64,000 nt of DNA from Streptomyces sp. R21 (GCF_041051975.1 NZ_CP163435.1:6985001-7049000); one strand, 5' to 3'; shown: positions 8,490-17,468, counted from the stretch's first letter. The notes: generated from the sequence alone by a model not told the origin. Numbers and translations: made by a program.

Positions 8490-9098
8490 GTGAAGCACAT
8501 GACTTCAGGTGAAGGAACCGAAGGAACCGAAGGCACCGACCGCACCAAGGGCACTGACCGCGCCAAGGGCATCGAGCGCACCGAAGGCACCGAACGCACC
8601 CCGCGCGGCGAAGAGCACGCGGCCATGAAGGGCCGGGTGGGCCCGGCGGCCGGGGAGGCCGCCGTGGGCCGCCAGGACCCGACGGGCGGCCACCGGGCCA
8701 TGGCCGGCGAGGGCACGGCAGCGCGCCCCGGCGAGCCCGGCGGTGCTCGCACGGGCGGCCGTACGACGGACATCCCGGCCCGCGAGGGCACCGGGGCCGC
8801 CGTCCGCACGGGCGCGGCGGACGACACCCGGCTGCTCCCGCACGACGAGACCGACAAGCTCTCGCTGCGGTTGCAGCACGCGGTCGGCGGCTTCGTCGAC
8901 AGCCCGCGGGCGTCCGTCGAGGAGGCCGATCACGTGCTGGAGGAGGTCGCCGAGCGGTTCACGGACGCGGTGACACAGCGCCGCCGTACGCTGCGCGCGT
9001 CCTGGCAGACCACCGGCGAGGACTCGGCCGACACCGAGCAACTCCGCCTGGCCCTGCGGGACTACCGGGAGATGACGGACCGGCTGATGAAGCTCTGA
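8490..9098 (+). CDS. Conserved hypothetical protein, paralogous domain to the preceding gene
   Basis: 202 residues without a membrane span. Residues 4-35 are a low-complexity run of TEGT/TDRTKG repeats. Residues about 125-200 repeat the helical domain of the gene just upstream: GGFVDSPRASVEEADHVLEE against RFVDSPREAVAEADRLLREL, then DTEQLRLALRDYREMTDRL against DTEELREAMVEARTLFDEL. It starts at GTG 8490, 21 bp after the upstream stop, with an AGCGAAG spacer. The pair probably forms an operon. A strong hairpin follows at 9189-9226. Confidence 0.6.
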   Translation: MKHMTSGEGTEGTEGTDRTKGTDRAKGIERTEGTERTPRGEEHAAMKGRVGPAAGEAAVGRQDPTGGHRAMAGEGTAARPGEPGGARTGGRTTDIPAREGTGAAVRTGAADDTRLLPHDETDKLSLRLQHAVGGFVDSPRASVEEADHVLEEVAERFTDAVTQRRRTLRASWQTTGEDSADTEQLRLALRDYREMTDRLMKL

Positions 9099-9116
9099 TC
9101 CCTGACAACAACGGTC

Positions 9117-9186
9117 GTAGAGCACGGAAAGTACGGCACGGAGAGTACGGCCGAGAAAGTACGGCACAGAAAGTACGGCACAGAAA
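9117..9186 (+). repeat. 14-bp tandem repeat array downstream of the paralogous pair
   Basis: GTACGGC recurs at 9131, 9145, 9159 and 9173, an exact 14-bp period, with a degenerate first copy at 9117. The unit is roughly GTACGGCACAGAAA. It is noncoding and sits between the stop at 9098 and the terminator hairpin. Confidence 0.75.
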
Positions 9187-9188
9187 AA

Positions 9189-9226
9189 GGGCCGCGCCCC
9201 CGGACGGTGATCCGGGGGCGCGGCCC
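9189..9226. terminator. Strong bidirectional terminator hairpin
   Basis: A perfect 16-bp stem, GGGCCGCGCCCCCGGA against TCCGGGGGCGCGGCCC, with the six-base loop CGGTGA. It is preceded by an A-run (AGAAAAAGG). It separates the rightward gene ending at 9098 from the leftward gene ending at 9237, so it can serve both. Confidence 0.85.
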
Positions 9227-9236
9227 CACGCACGGG

Positions 9237-9641
9237 TCAGCCCGTCCGCCGCTCGCGCCACTCGCGGAGGATCTCCTCCACGTCGTACGGCTTGAGCCCG
9301 AGGGGAGGGCCCGGCGGCGGTTTGAACATCATGTCGCGGATCTTGGTGTTGATGTCCTCGACGATCCGGCGTACCGCCTGCTCCGAGGGCGCCGCGGCGG
9401 CGGCCGTGAGGGCGTCCTCGGCCTCCTTGCGCAGGGCCAGGGTGGGCGGCAGGACCGACAGCCCCTCGCGGGCCATCTTCTGTTTGATCCACCACAGTTC
9501 GTCGTAGGACGTGTCCGAGCCGCCGGGCAGCGGCTTGCCGGCGCCGGGGAGTCCGGCGAACTCGCCGCGCGCCTGCGCATCGCGGATCTGCTTGTCTATC
9601 CAGGACTCGAAGCTGACACCGGGTGGCTTTCGCTCGGTCAT
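9237..9641 (-). CDS. DUF1992 (DnaJ-homologue domain) protein
   Basis: 134 residues. It carries the DUF1992 pattern: WIDKQIRDAQARGEFAGLPGAGKPL near residue 14, followed by LWWIKQKMAREGLSVLPP and a C-terminal INTKIRDMMFKPPPGPPL. The family is related to a region of the vertebrate DnaJC28 protein; its function is not established. The start ATG (complement 9639-9641) lies close to a short divergent gap before the FHA gene. Confidence 0.8.
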   Translation of the reverse strand: MTERKPPGVSFESWIDKQIRDAQARGEFAGLPGAGKPLPGGSDTSYDELWWIKQKMAREGLSVLPPTLALRKEAEDALTAAAAAPSEQAVRRIVEDINTKIRDMMFKPPPGPPLGLKPYDVEEILREWRERRTG

Positions 9642-9773
9642 GGGTCCATTGTGCCGGACGGGCCACGGTGGGGCGATCTGTCGAATTATCATGCGGCGGC
9701 GGTGCGTCAACTGTGCCCCGCACCAGGACAATCGGACCAGCGGACCGGCTGGAATCTGTTGAAGGAGCGCACG

Positions 9774-10169
9774 TTGCTCGAACTCACCATGGCCTCGCTC
9801 ACCGGGGCCGACGCCGGTGCGACGGCCGGGATGCTGATGGCCGACGCGCCGAGCGACCCCGGTGCCATGCTGCGGGTGGGCCGGGACCGGGCCGTGTGCC
9901 GTCTCGCGACCCCCGATGACTGGCTGTTCGTGTCCCGGGTGCACCTGGAGTTCCTGTGCGGCCCGGAGGGGACGTGGCAGGTCACCTGGTTGCAGGGCTC
10001 GCACCCCGAACCGTCCTCGGAGGTACGGCTGACGCTCGGCGGCGGGCAGCCCCAGCCCCTTCCCTACGGCGGGACGGCGAAGCTTCCGGCGGGCAGCTCC
10101 GGCGAGCTCGTCATCCAGGACCGCACCGGACCGCGCAGCGTGAACGTGGGCTTCTACCACGAGGTGTGA
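9774..10169 (+). CDS. Small FHA-like domain protein
   Basis: 131 residues, mostly one beta-rich domain. The segment MLRVGRDRAVCRL followed 16 residues later by VSRVHLEFLC gives the G-R and S-R-x-H positions of FHA domains, which bind phosphothreonine. I see no kinase or other fused domain, so a role as a phosphorylation-dependent adaptor is inferred. The start is TTG at 9774, chosen because AAGGAG lies 7 nt upstream; no better start is in the frame. Confidence 0.65.
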   Translation: MLELTMASLTGADAGATAGMLMADAPSDPGAMLRVGRDRAVCRLATPDDWLFVSRVHLEFLCGPEGTWQVTWLQGSHPEPSSEVRLTLGGGQPQPLPYGGTAKLPAGSSGELVIQDRTGPRSVNVGFYHEV

Positions 10170-10193
10170 GCCCGGCCCGGTCGGGCGGTGGGC

Positions 10194-10865
10194 TCAGGGC
10201 AGCACACGGGCCAGCGCGAACCCGTCGTAGCCCTTGGTGCCCACCGTCTGCACCGCCGTGCCGCTCAGCTTCGGGTGCGCGGCGATCAGTTCGAGCGCGG
10301 CGCGGGTGCCGCGCACGCTCGGGTCGGTGCTGCCCGCGTCGGTGACCGCGCCGCCCCGGACGACGTTGTCGACGATGATCAGGCTGCCCGGGCGGGTCAG
10401 CTTGATGGCCCACTCGACGTAGTGCGGGTTGTTCACCTTGTCCGCGTCGATGAAGACCAGGTCGAACGGCTCCGGGTTCTCGTCGGCCAGCTTCGGCAGC
10501 GACTCCAGGGCCGGGCCGACGCGCACCTCGGCGATCTTGTCGAGGCCCGCGCGCGCGAGGTTGCCGCGGGCGACCTCCGCGTGCGTGGCGTCGTACTCGA
10601 AGGTGATCAGGCGGCCGTCGGCCGGCAGGGCGCGGCCCAGCCAGATCGTGCTGTAGCCGCCGAGCGTGCCGATCTCGAGGATGCGCCGCGCGCCCTGGAT
10701 CTGGGCGAGGAGCTGGAGCAGCTTGCCCTGGTTCGGCGCGACGTTGATGGGCGGCAGTCCGGCCGCGTCGCTGTCGCGCAGCGCCGCGACGAGTGTGTCG
10801 TCGGAGGGGGAGAGGAGGGTGGTGAAGTAGTCGTCGACGTCGTCCCAGACCTGCGACTCGCTCAT
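10194..10865 (-). CDS. SAM-dependent O-methyltransferase (class I, COMT/YrrM type)
   Basis: 223 residues. The SAM motif I is RILEIGTLGGYSTIWLG (residues about 61-77), with the acidic residue in LITFEYD near 91 and the metal-binding region DLVFIDADK near residue 134 and IIVDNVVRGG near 162. This is the divalent-metal dependent family that methylates catechol-like hydroxyls. The substrate is not known. A perfect 8-bp inverted repeat lies 50-70 bp upstream and suggests control by a TetR/MarR-type regulator. It ends convergently with the FHA-like gene. Confidence 0.85.
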   Translation of the reverse strand: MSESQVWDDVDDYFTTLLSPSDDTLVAALRDSDAAGLPPINVAPNQGKLLQLLAQIQGARRILEIGTLGGYSTIWLGRALPADGRLITFEYDATHAEVARGNLARAGLDKIAEVRVGPALESLPKLADENPEPFDLVFIDADKVNNPHYVEWAIKLTRPGSLIIVDNVVRGGAVTDAGSTDPSVRGTRAALELIAAHPKLSGTAVQTVGTKGYDGFALARVLP

Positions 10866-10914
10866 GCACCGTGCCTTTCGTGAACCGTGTGGTGAACCAG
10901 CTTGATTCGACTGC

Positions 10915-10935
10915 CTAGTTAGATCAGCTAACTAG
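10915..10935. promoter_or_regulatory. Palindromic operator candidate upstream of the O-methyltransferase
   Basis: CTAGTTAG and CTAACTAG form a perfect 8-bp inverted repeat separated by five bases (ATCAG). The AT-rich character stands out from the surroundings. It lies 50 bp upstream of the O-methyltransferase start. No regulator gene is adjacent. Confidence 0.6.
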
Positions 10936-11002
10936 TTGTCCTGATGAATCTAGCTCCGTCCCGACCGGTTGTCAGCCGCTTTCCGGTCCCGGCTCCGGCG
11001 GG

Positions 11003-12175
11003 TCAGCCGATCGGCGGAGGCGCGTGCACCGGCGGCGGAGGCAGGATCGGGCGCCGCCGGGCTCGTACGGCGATCAGCGTGACGACTGCGGTCACCAGCG
11101 CCAGCGCGCCGCCGACCGTCAGCAGCCACGCCGGTACGGCGCCGACCGTGAGGAGTTCGTCGTCGTAGATCACCCGGCGGTATGTGGCGTCGCCCGCCGT
11201 CGGCCGCAGTTCGTGGTCGCCGGAGATCCGCGACGGGACCGGGAACTCCTGGTCGATGGCGGTGAGGAAGTCCGTGCCGTCGGCGGTGAGGGCGGCCAGC
11301 GGGCCGGACTTCGCGTTCACGTGTCCGGCGTAGAGGAGCTGTGGCGCCAGGCCGCCGATCGCCGAGCGCGGCTCCATGCGGTGTGCGGCGAGGACGTACA
11401 GCCCCAGTGACTGCGGGGTCTGCGCGAGCCGGGAGAGCCGCATCGGGTAGACGAGCGTGTCACTCGTGAAGGTGAGGTGCAGCGGGTCGAGCGTGCCGCC
11501 CAGCGGGGTGTCCCGGTTCTCCGGGGCCAGCCGGATCGCCACGTACTCCCAGCCCTGGTCGACGTACGGCTGAAGGGCCCGGTCCAGGCGGCCCGGGAGT
11601 TCGAAGCCGTTGTCGGAGAGCCAGTCGCCGAGCGCGCCGGAGTCGTTGGCGGTGAGGCGGGCCACGTCGAAGGGGCCGAGCCGCTCGCGGCCCACGACGG
11701 CCACGGATGGTGACTGCGCCGCGCCGTCGCCCGGGGCGGCGTCCCCGGAGGTGTCGGAATCGTCGAAGGGCCAGTCGCCGTCGTGGGGCCAGAAGTACGA
11801 GCGGGTGCGGTGCTCGGGCTCGATCGCCTCATCGAGCGTGTCGAAGAGGGCGCTGTCGCCGAGCTTCACCGTCGCGCGGTGCGGCACCGGCATGATCCAC
11901 GCGGCCGTGCGCGCGTCCCCGGCCACCGTCAGGCGCATCACGATCTGCTCCTGGTGGCCGTCCCAGCGCACGACGGACATCTCGCGGCCCACCGTGACGT
12001 GCCGGTTCGTGTCCGGCACCATCGCCCCGCATCCGCAGGCGTACGCCGGCGCGACCAGCGAGCCCACCTGGAGCGCCAGCAGCGCGAGGACCACCGCCAG
12101 CACCCGGCCGCGTGCACCGGCGTGCGCCCGACCCCGCGCAGAGCCCAGCAGGCGTGCCCGTATCCCCCGAAGCAT
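11003..12175 (-). CDS. DUF2330 domain secreted membrane-anchored protein
   Basis: About 390 residues. An N-terminal signal/anchor (VLAVVLALLALQVGSLVAPAYA) ends before the conserved Cys cluster ACGCGAMV that marks DUF2330. The large extracellular domain includes MRLTVAGDARTAAWIMPVP and a central beta-rich part. One C-terminal membrane span (AWLLTVGGALALVTAVVTLIAV) and a proline-rich tail end the protein. The molecular role is unknown; the topology is an outward domain anchored at both ends. The ATG at 12175 was taken, though upstream in-frame codons are possible because the purine-rich stretch directly abuts this ATG. Confidence 0.75.
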   Translation of the reverse strand: MLRGIRARLLGSARGRAHAGARGRVLAVVLALLALQVGSLVAPAYACGCGAMVPDTNRHVTVGREMSVVRWDGHQEQIVMRLTVAGDARTAAWIMPVPHRATVKLGDSALFDTLDEAIEPEHRTRSYFWPHDGDWPFDDSDTSGDAAPGDGAAQSPSVAVVGRERLGPFDVARLTANDSGALGDWLSDNGFELPGRLDRALQPYVDQGWEYVAIRLAPENRDTPLGGTLDPLHLTFTSDTLVYPMRLSRLAQTPQSLGLYVLAAHRMEPRSAIGGLAPQLLYAGHVNAKSGPLAALTADGTDFLTAIDQEFPVPSRISGDHELRPTAGDATYRRVIYDDELLTVGAVPAWLLTVGGALALVTAVVTLIAVRARRRPILPPPPVHAPPPIG

Positions 12176-12369
12176 TTCCTCGACCAACCCTTCCTCGGTG
12201 CCGGTGAACAAGATCTCAGACGACACGACGGAAGCCGTGGTTCCAGGTTGCCGGGCGGAGGGCAATCACATGCGCACTATCGTCTTTCGGACAAAACGCG
12301 GGAGTACGTCAGGTGGCGTGAGGGTTGCCTGCGTCTTCCCGCGGGGGCGGTGCGAGTCTCTAAGGTTCG

Positions 12370-14478
12370 GTGAGGAACCGGACGGACGAGGCGTACGGGA
12401 TGAATCGGGCGGGAGGCCGACGGGGCGTGACGAACGTGGAGCACGGTGGACGAGCGGGCAGTGCTTTTGGAGCAGGGACGGCAGGGCCGGTGAACGAGCG
12501 GCTGCGTGCGGTGCGCATCGGGCTGTGGCTGATGGTCGCCGTGCTGGCCATGAGACAGGTCGCCGCCGTGCTCGGCACCCCGAAGGGAGAGCGGCTGACG
12601 GACCTGGAGACCTGGGTCGGTCCGGACGGCGTCCTGCACGTGAAGGGGTCGCTGTACGACTCGACGCAGTTCACCGGCACCCCTTTCGGGGGACTTGTCC
12701 TCAAGCCGCTCACGCGGTCGGCCGAAGCGGCCCTCGGCTGGGGCTGGACCTTCGGCACGCTGCTGCTGGTCGTCGCCCTCGGCGTGGTCGCCGCGCGCGC
12801 CCTGCCGCAGCCCGTGACCCGGCGTACCGCCCTGCTCGGCGCGCCCGTGGCGATCAGCCTGCTGATGCTGTCGCTGCCGGTGCGCAACGCGCTCTACCTC
12901 GGCCAGACCAGCATCATCCCGGTCCTGCTCGTGCTGCTCGGCTGCTTCGCCGTGCGGGGGGAGCGGGCGAGCGGCGTGCTGATCGGCCTCGCGGCGGCGC
13001 TCCAGCCGACCGTGCTGCTCTTCGCTCCGCTGCTCTGGTTCACCGGCCGCCGCCGCGCCGCCGCGTCCACCGGCATCACCTTCGCCGCGGCCACGGCGCT
13101 CGCCTGGGCCGCGATGCCGCACGACTCGTACACCTACTGGCTGCACCACCTGGCGGGCGTCGGCCTCGGCGGCGCCGCCGACGACCTCTCCAACCAGTCG
13201 CTGCACGGCGCGCTGCTGCGGCTGGGCCTCACCGGCCCGCTGGAGATCGGGCTGTTCCTGCTGCTCGGCGCGGCTGTCGCGGTGCTCGGGCTGCGCCGCG
13301 CCGTGCGCTACGCGCGCGACGGGCAGCTGCTGCTGGCCGTGGCGGTCACCGGCTGTGTCGCGGTCACCGTCTCGCCCACTTCCTGGCAGCACCAGCTGCT
13401 GTGGGTGCTGCTCGCGGTGGTCGGCCGGGCCGGCAAGAAGGCCAAGGACCGCTATATGTGGCCGGTCGCCGTGATCCTCGTGATGACGCTGCCCTCGAAG
13501 ATGATGCTGCCGAACATGGCGGTGCTCTTCCCGCTGCGCGACAACGTTGTGCTGATCGCCGCGCTCGCCGCCGCCACCGTCGTTCCGTTCCTGTCGCGGA
13601 CCTCCGAGTACTACCGGGCGCCGATCCCCACCGACTACGCGCCGCCGGTGCCCACCCGGTGGTCCCGCATCCCGCTGCTGCCCTTCCCGGGCCGGGTCCT
13701 CAGCCGCCCGAACCTGCTCCTGGAGCTGCTGCTGATCCGCGTCGGCTACTCGGCGTACCAGCAGGTCAGGCTGGCCGCGACGGGTGGCACCAACTCCGGC
13801 GGGCGGGCCACCGCCGAGCACCACGGCGACCAGGTCCGCTCCATCGAGCAGTTTCTGCACATCGACATCGAGCGCTGGGTCAATCACGCGGTCGTCAAGG
13901 TCGACTGGCTGCGGAACTTCTTCGACTTCTATTACGAGTCGTTCCACTTCGTGGTCCCGCTCACCGTCCTCGCCCTGCTCTACGCCAACCGCCCCGCCGA
14001 CTACCGCTGGGCGCGCTCGGCGCTCGGCTTCGCCACCCTGTTCGCGCTGGTCGGCTTCTGGCTCTACCCGCTCGCCCCGCCGCGTCTGCTGCCGGGCCTC
14101 GGCGTCATCGACACCGTGCACGGCGTGCAGGACTTCTCCAAGCCGGACTACGGCACGCTGACCGCGCTGACGAACCAGTACGCGGCGATGCCGTCGCTGC
14201 ACTTCGGCTGGTCGCTGTGGTGCGGTCTGGTGATCGCGATCCTGGCGCCGAAGTGGTGGATGAAGGCGCTGGGCCTGCTGCACCCGCTCTTCACGGTCTC
14301 GGCGATCGTGGCGACCGGCAACCACTGGGTGCTCGACGCGGCGGGCGGCGGGGCCGTCGTCGCCGCGGGCTTCGGCCTCACCTATCTGCTCCAGGGGCCC
14401 CGCCCTCGTCCACCGGCCGAGCCCGTCGAGGTCAGCAGCGGGACGGCGGCGCAGCTGAAGGACCGTACTCCGAGCTGA
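12370..14478 (+). CDS. Bifunctional GT87-type glycosyltransferase / PAP2 phosphatase membrane protein
   Basis: About 702 residues. The N-terminal half (to about residue 400) is a multi-span protein of the DUF2029/GT87 mannosyltransferase kind: LYDSTQFTGTPFGGLVLKP near residue 95, ALYLGQTSIIPVLLVLLG near 175 and TSWQHQLLWVL near 338. The C-terminal part (about 480-690) is an inositol-phosphotransferase/PAP2-like domain, with AAMPSLHFGWSLW near residue 608 and ATGNHWVLDAAGG near 650 holding the catalytic histidines. This fusion is recurrent in actinomycetes, which implies that polyprenyl- or phosphatidylinositol-linked sugar transfer is coupled to lipid phosphate chemistry. GTG 12370 or ATG 12400 may be the start. 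The 3' end overlaps the convergent gene by 47 bp. Confidence 0.8.
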   Translation: MRNRTDEAYGMNRAGGRRGVTNVEHGGRAGSAFGAGTAGPVNERLRAVRIGLWLMVAVLAMRQVAAVLGTPKGERLTDLETWVGPDGVLHVKGSLYDSTQFTGTPFGGLVLKPLTRSAEAALGWGWTFGTLLLVVALGVVAARALPQPVTRRTALLGAPVAISLLMLSLPVRNALYLGQTSIIPVLLVLLGCFAVRGERASGVLIGLAAALQPTVLLFAPLLWFTGRRRAAASTGITFAAATALAWAAMPHDSYTYWLHHLAGVGLGGAADDLSNQSLHGALLRLGLTGPLEIGLFLLLGAAVAVLGLRRAVRYARDGQLLLAVAVTGCVAVTVSPTSWQHQLLWVLLAVVGRAGKKAKDRYMWPVAVILVMTLPSKMMLPNMAVLFPLRDNVVLIAALAAATVVPFLSRTSEYYRAPIPTDYAPPVPTRWSRIPLLPFPGRVLSRPNLLLELLLIRVGYSAYQQVRLAATGGTNSGGRATAEHHGDQVRSIEQFLHIDIERWVNHAVVKVDWLRNFFDFYYESFHFVVPLTVLALLYANRPADYRWARSALGFATLFALVGFWLYPLAPPRLLPGLGVIDTVHGVQDFSKPDYGTLTALTNQYAAMPSLHFGWSLWCGLVIAILAPKWWMKALGLLHPLFTVSAIVATGNHWVLDAAGGGAVVAAGFGLTYLLQGPRPRPPAEPVEVSSGTAAQLKDRTPS

Positions 14479-16060
14479 TCCGGTACTCGCCGCCCTCGGC
14501 CACCGTCAGCCTCGTGAACTCGCCCGCCCTCTCCAGGCAGCCGCCCTCTGCGTGCAGCCACGGCGAGTAGGCGATCCGCACGGTCACCGGGCCGGGCCTC
14601 GGTATGCGCACGTCCACCTCGGCGCTGGTGGTGCGCAGCACGGTGGCGGGCGCCGACACCAGCGGCACCGCGTCGCGCACCCGGAACACCCGCCAGTACG
14701 GGTCCCGCCAGACCGGCTCCAGCCAGTCGGGCCGGTTCTCGCCGACCAGGAGCGCCTCGTCCTTGGCGTATCCGTCGGGCCTGGCCGCGGGCAGGACGAC
14801 GTAGCCGACGGCCCAGCGGTCCAGCCAGGTCCGGTAGGTCGCCGCCGAGAACGTGCCGTCGTAGAAGAGGCGGCCGCGCTCCATGTCCAGCTGGCGGTTC
14901 CAGCCGCGGGCCAGGTTCACGTGCGGGGCGAGCGCGGTGGCCTCGCGGTGGTTGCGGGCCGGGACGACCTCGACGCGGCCGCGGTCGGCGCCGAGCCGGT
15001 CCAGGGCGCGGATGACGCCGTGCGTGTCGGCGGCCCACTTCGGGACCTTTGTCGACACCACCAGATCGTCGACGGTCTTCTTGCCGACCCAGGCGAGCGA
15101 GAACACCAGCGCCGCGATCAGCGCGCCCTGCCGCAGCGTCCGCAGCCTTGGTGAGCCGAGCAGCGCCGCGAGCAGCACGGCCGGCGCGAACAGTTCGGCG
15201 AACCGCTCGACGTTCGTGCCGATCGGTGAGGGGATCAGATAGGTGAGGACTGTTCCGGCCGCGTAGACGACGCCGCTCCATCGCGCCACCCGCCAGCCGC
15301 GCGGCGCCAGCACGGCGAGGGTCAGCCCGAACAGTACGGGCGGCCAGATCCGGTCGGCCGGCATCAACTGCTCGCCGGTGAACGGGAAGAGCAGGGTGGT
15401 CGCCGCGACGACCACGACGGGCGGCAGCAGCAGCACGCAGCCGCGCACCCGGTCCCGTACGGCCAAGTACCCCGCTCCGACGACCACCAGGAACAGCCCG
15501 GCGACCGGGCTCGCCATCGTCGCGAGCGCCGCGTACGCCACCGCGAGGACCGCGCGCCGCTCCCGGGTCAGCAGCAGACAGGCGGCGAGGCCGAAGGCGA
15601 CGCCGAGCGCGAAGGTGGTCCGGCCCGAGGCGACGTTGCACCACAGCGCGAGGGACGCGAGCAGTGCCGGGCCGACCGGACGCCGTATCCCCGTGCGGCC
15701 GATCAGTACCGCGGCCAGCCAGGTGGCGGCGAGCCCGGAGAGCACGGTCACCGTGCGCACGCCGATGGCGGCCATCAGATACGGCGAGATCAGGCTGTAG
15801 TTGGCGGTGTGCATGCCGCCGTACCAGAAGAGGTTGTACGCCGATCCGCCGTGCCGGGAGGCGAACTGGGCCCATGCCTCCTGGGCCGCGAGGTCACCGC
15901 CGCCGGTGGCGAGGAACGCCCACCACACCGCGTACAGAGGGAGGACGGGGAGCGTGGCCAGGAGCGGGACGCGATGGCGCAGCCAGAGCGTGTGGAGGCG
16001 ATGGTTCCGGGGCGTGGCCGCGCCGTCCCGCCGGACGGGGGTCAGCTCGGCAGAGACCAC
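14432..16060 (-). CDS. Polytopic membrane protein, possible GT-C type transferase
   Basis: 542 residues with about 11 hydrophobic spans in the first 330 residues, followed by a soluble domain (about 340-530). No MFS or ABC signature is seen. The layout, with many spans plus an extracytoplasmic C-terminal beta-rich domain, resembles GT-C glycosyltransferases or related membrane enzymes, and a conserved WLDRWAVGYVVLP stretch is present. Assigning it as a transporter would be unsafe. Its stop lies inside the 3' end of the convergent GT87/PAP2 gene (47-bp overlap), and both genes could act in cell-surface glycan synthesis, which is inference from context. Confidence 0.6.
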   Translation of the reverse strand: MVSAELTPVRRDGAATPRNHRLHTLWLRHRVPLLATLPVLPLYAVWWAFLATGGGDLAAQEAWAQFASRHGGSAYNLFWYGGMHTANYSLISPYLMAAIGVRTVTVLSGLAATWLAAVLIGRTGIRRPVGPALLASLALWCNVASGRTTFALGVAFGLAACLLLTRERRAVLAVAYAALATMASPVAGLFLVVVGAGYLAVRDRVRGCVLLLPPVVVVAATTLLFPFTGEQLMPADRIWPPVLFGLTLAVLAPRGWRVARWSGVVYAAGTVLTYLIPSPIGTNVERFAELFAPAVLLAALLGSPRLRTLRQGALIAALVFSLAWVGKKTVDDLVVSTKVPKWAADTHGVIRALDRLGADRGRVEVVPARNHREATALAPHVNLARGWNRQLDMERGRLFYDGTFSAATYRTWLDRWAVGYVVLPAARPDGYAKDEALLVGENRPDWLEPVWRDPYWRVFRVRDAVPLVSAPATVLRTTSAEVDVRIPRPGPVTVRIAYSPWLHAEGGCLERAGEFTRLTVAEGGEYRISSEYGPSAAPPSRC

Positions 16061-16211
16061 GGCTCAGCGTTTCCGTTCGAGGACTTCGACGTTCAGGACT
16101 GTTGATGGCATGGTCGAAGACGCGAAGGGGCACCGGAACGTTCACTGCGCGGGACGGGCCGACGGCGCCGGGATGCCGTCGGCCCGAGTGCGATGGATGG
16201 GCCCGCGCCGG

Positions 16212-17447
16212 TCAGCCCGCGCTGACCTGGAGCTCCTTGACTCCGTTGATCCAGGCCGAGCGCAGCCGGCGCGGATCGCCCGCGAGGGTCAGGTCCGGCA
16301 TGGCGTCGGCGACGGCGTTGAAGATGAGGTCGATCTCCAGGACCGCGAGGGACTTGCCGAGGCAGTAGTGCGGGCCTCCGCCGCCGAAGCCGAGGTGCGG
16401 GTTCGGGTCGCGGGTGATGTCGAAGACGTCCGGGTCGTCGAAGACCGCGGGGTCGTGGTTGGCGGAGGCGTAGAAGAGGCCGACCCGGTCGCCCTTCCTG
16501 ATCAGTTTGCCGCCGAGTTCGGTGTCCTGGGTGGCGGTGCGCTGGAAGGAGTTGACGGGGGTGGCCCAGCGGACGATCTCCTCGGCGGCCGTCGCCGGGC
16601 GCTCGCTCTTGTAGAGCTCCCACTGGTCGGGGTGGGTGAGGAAGGCGTGCATGCCGTGCGTGATGGCGTTGCGGGTCGTCTCGTTGCCGGCGACCGCCAG
16701 CATCAGCACGAAGAAGCCGAACTCGTCGGAGGCGAGGTTGCCCTCGTCCTCGGCGGCCACCATCGTGGTCACGATGTCCTTGGCCGGGCACTGCTTGCGG
16801 TCGGCGGCCATGTTCATGGCGTAGGCGATGAGTTCGGTGGCCGACTCGGCGCCGACCTCTTCGGTGATCGCGTACTCCGGATCGTCGTACGAGATCATCT
16901 TGTTGGACCAGTCGAAGATCTTGGCGCGGTCGTCCTGCGGGATGCCGATGAGCTCGGCGATGGCCTGGAGGGGGAGCTCGCAGGCGACCTCTGTGACGAA
17001 GTCGAAGGGCCCGGAGCGGGCGCGCGCGTTCGCCGCGATCGCCTGGGCGCGGGAGCGCAGGTTGTCCTCCAGAGCGCGGATCGCGCGCGGGGTGAAGACG
17101 CGCTGCACGATCTGGCGGACCCGGGTGTGCTCGGGCGGGTCCATGTTGAGCAGGATCAGCCGCTGGGCGTCGATCGCGTCCCGCTCCATGTGCGGGCCGA
17201 AGCGGATGATCGCCGTGTTGAGGGTGGAGGAGAACAACTCCGGGTGCGTGGAGACGTACTTGACGTCCGCGTGCCGGGTGACGGCCCAGTAGCCCTCGTC
17301 CTGGAAGCCGGCGAGGCCCAGCGGCTGGGCGATCCAGCGGACCGGTTCGGCCAGGCGCAGTTCGGCGAACTCCGGGAGGGGCACGCGGTGGTGCAGCAGA
17401 TCGGGGTCGGTGAAGTCGAACCCGTCGGGCAGCGCTGGACAGGGCAT
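16212..17447 (-). CDS. cyp125: CYP125-like cytochrome P450 (steroid C26/C27 monooxygenase)
   Basis: 411 residues. The heme ligand is in GFGGGGPHYCLG (Cys about 362). The I-helix is AVAGNETTRNAIT, the ExxR is EEIVRWATP (preceded by a K-helix), and there is an N-terminal LPDGFDFTDPDLL start. Long stretches match my memory of Mycobacterium CYP125A1: CELPLQAIAELIGIPQDDR, FGFFVLMLAVAGNETTRN, DQWELYKSERP, LIFNAVADAMPDL. CYP125 oxidises the terminal methyl of the cholesterol side chain. The ATG at 17447 has GGGAG about 9 nt upstream. The gene is divergent from a FadA5-like thiolase, the same arrangement as cyp125/fadA5 in Mycobacterium. Its electron donor may be the 3Fe-4S ferredoxin encoded at 36178. 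Confidence 0.85.
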   Translation of the reverse strand: MPCPALPDGFDFTDPDLLHHRVPLPEFAELRLAEPVRWIAQPLGLAGFQDEGYWAVTRHADVKYVSTHPELFSSTLNTAIIRFGPHMERDAIDAQRLILLNMDPPEHTRVRQIVQRVFTPRAIRALEDNLRSRAQAIAANARARSGPFDFVTEVACELPLQAIAELIGIPQDDRAKIFDWSNKMISYDDPEYAITEEVGAESATELIAYAMNMAADRKQCPAKDIVTTMVAAEDEGNLASDEFGFFVLMLAVAGNETTRNAITHGMHAFLTHPDQWELYKSERPATAAEEIVRWATPVNSFQRTATQDTELGGKLIRKGDRVGLFYASANHDPAVFDDPDVFDITRDPNPHLGFGGGGPHYCLGKSLAVLEIDLIFNAVADAMPDLTLAGDPRRLRSAWINGVKELQVSAG

Positions 17448-17468
17448 GAGCGACTCACTCCCACCATT

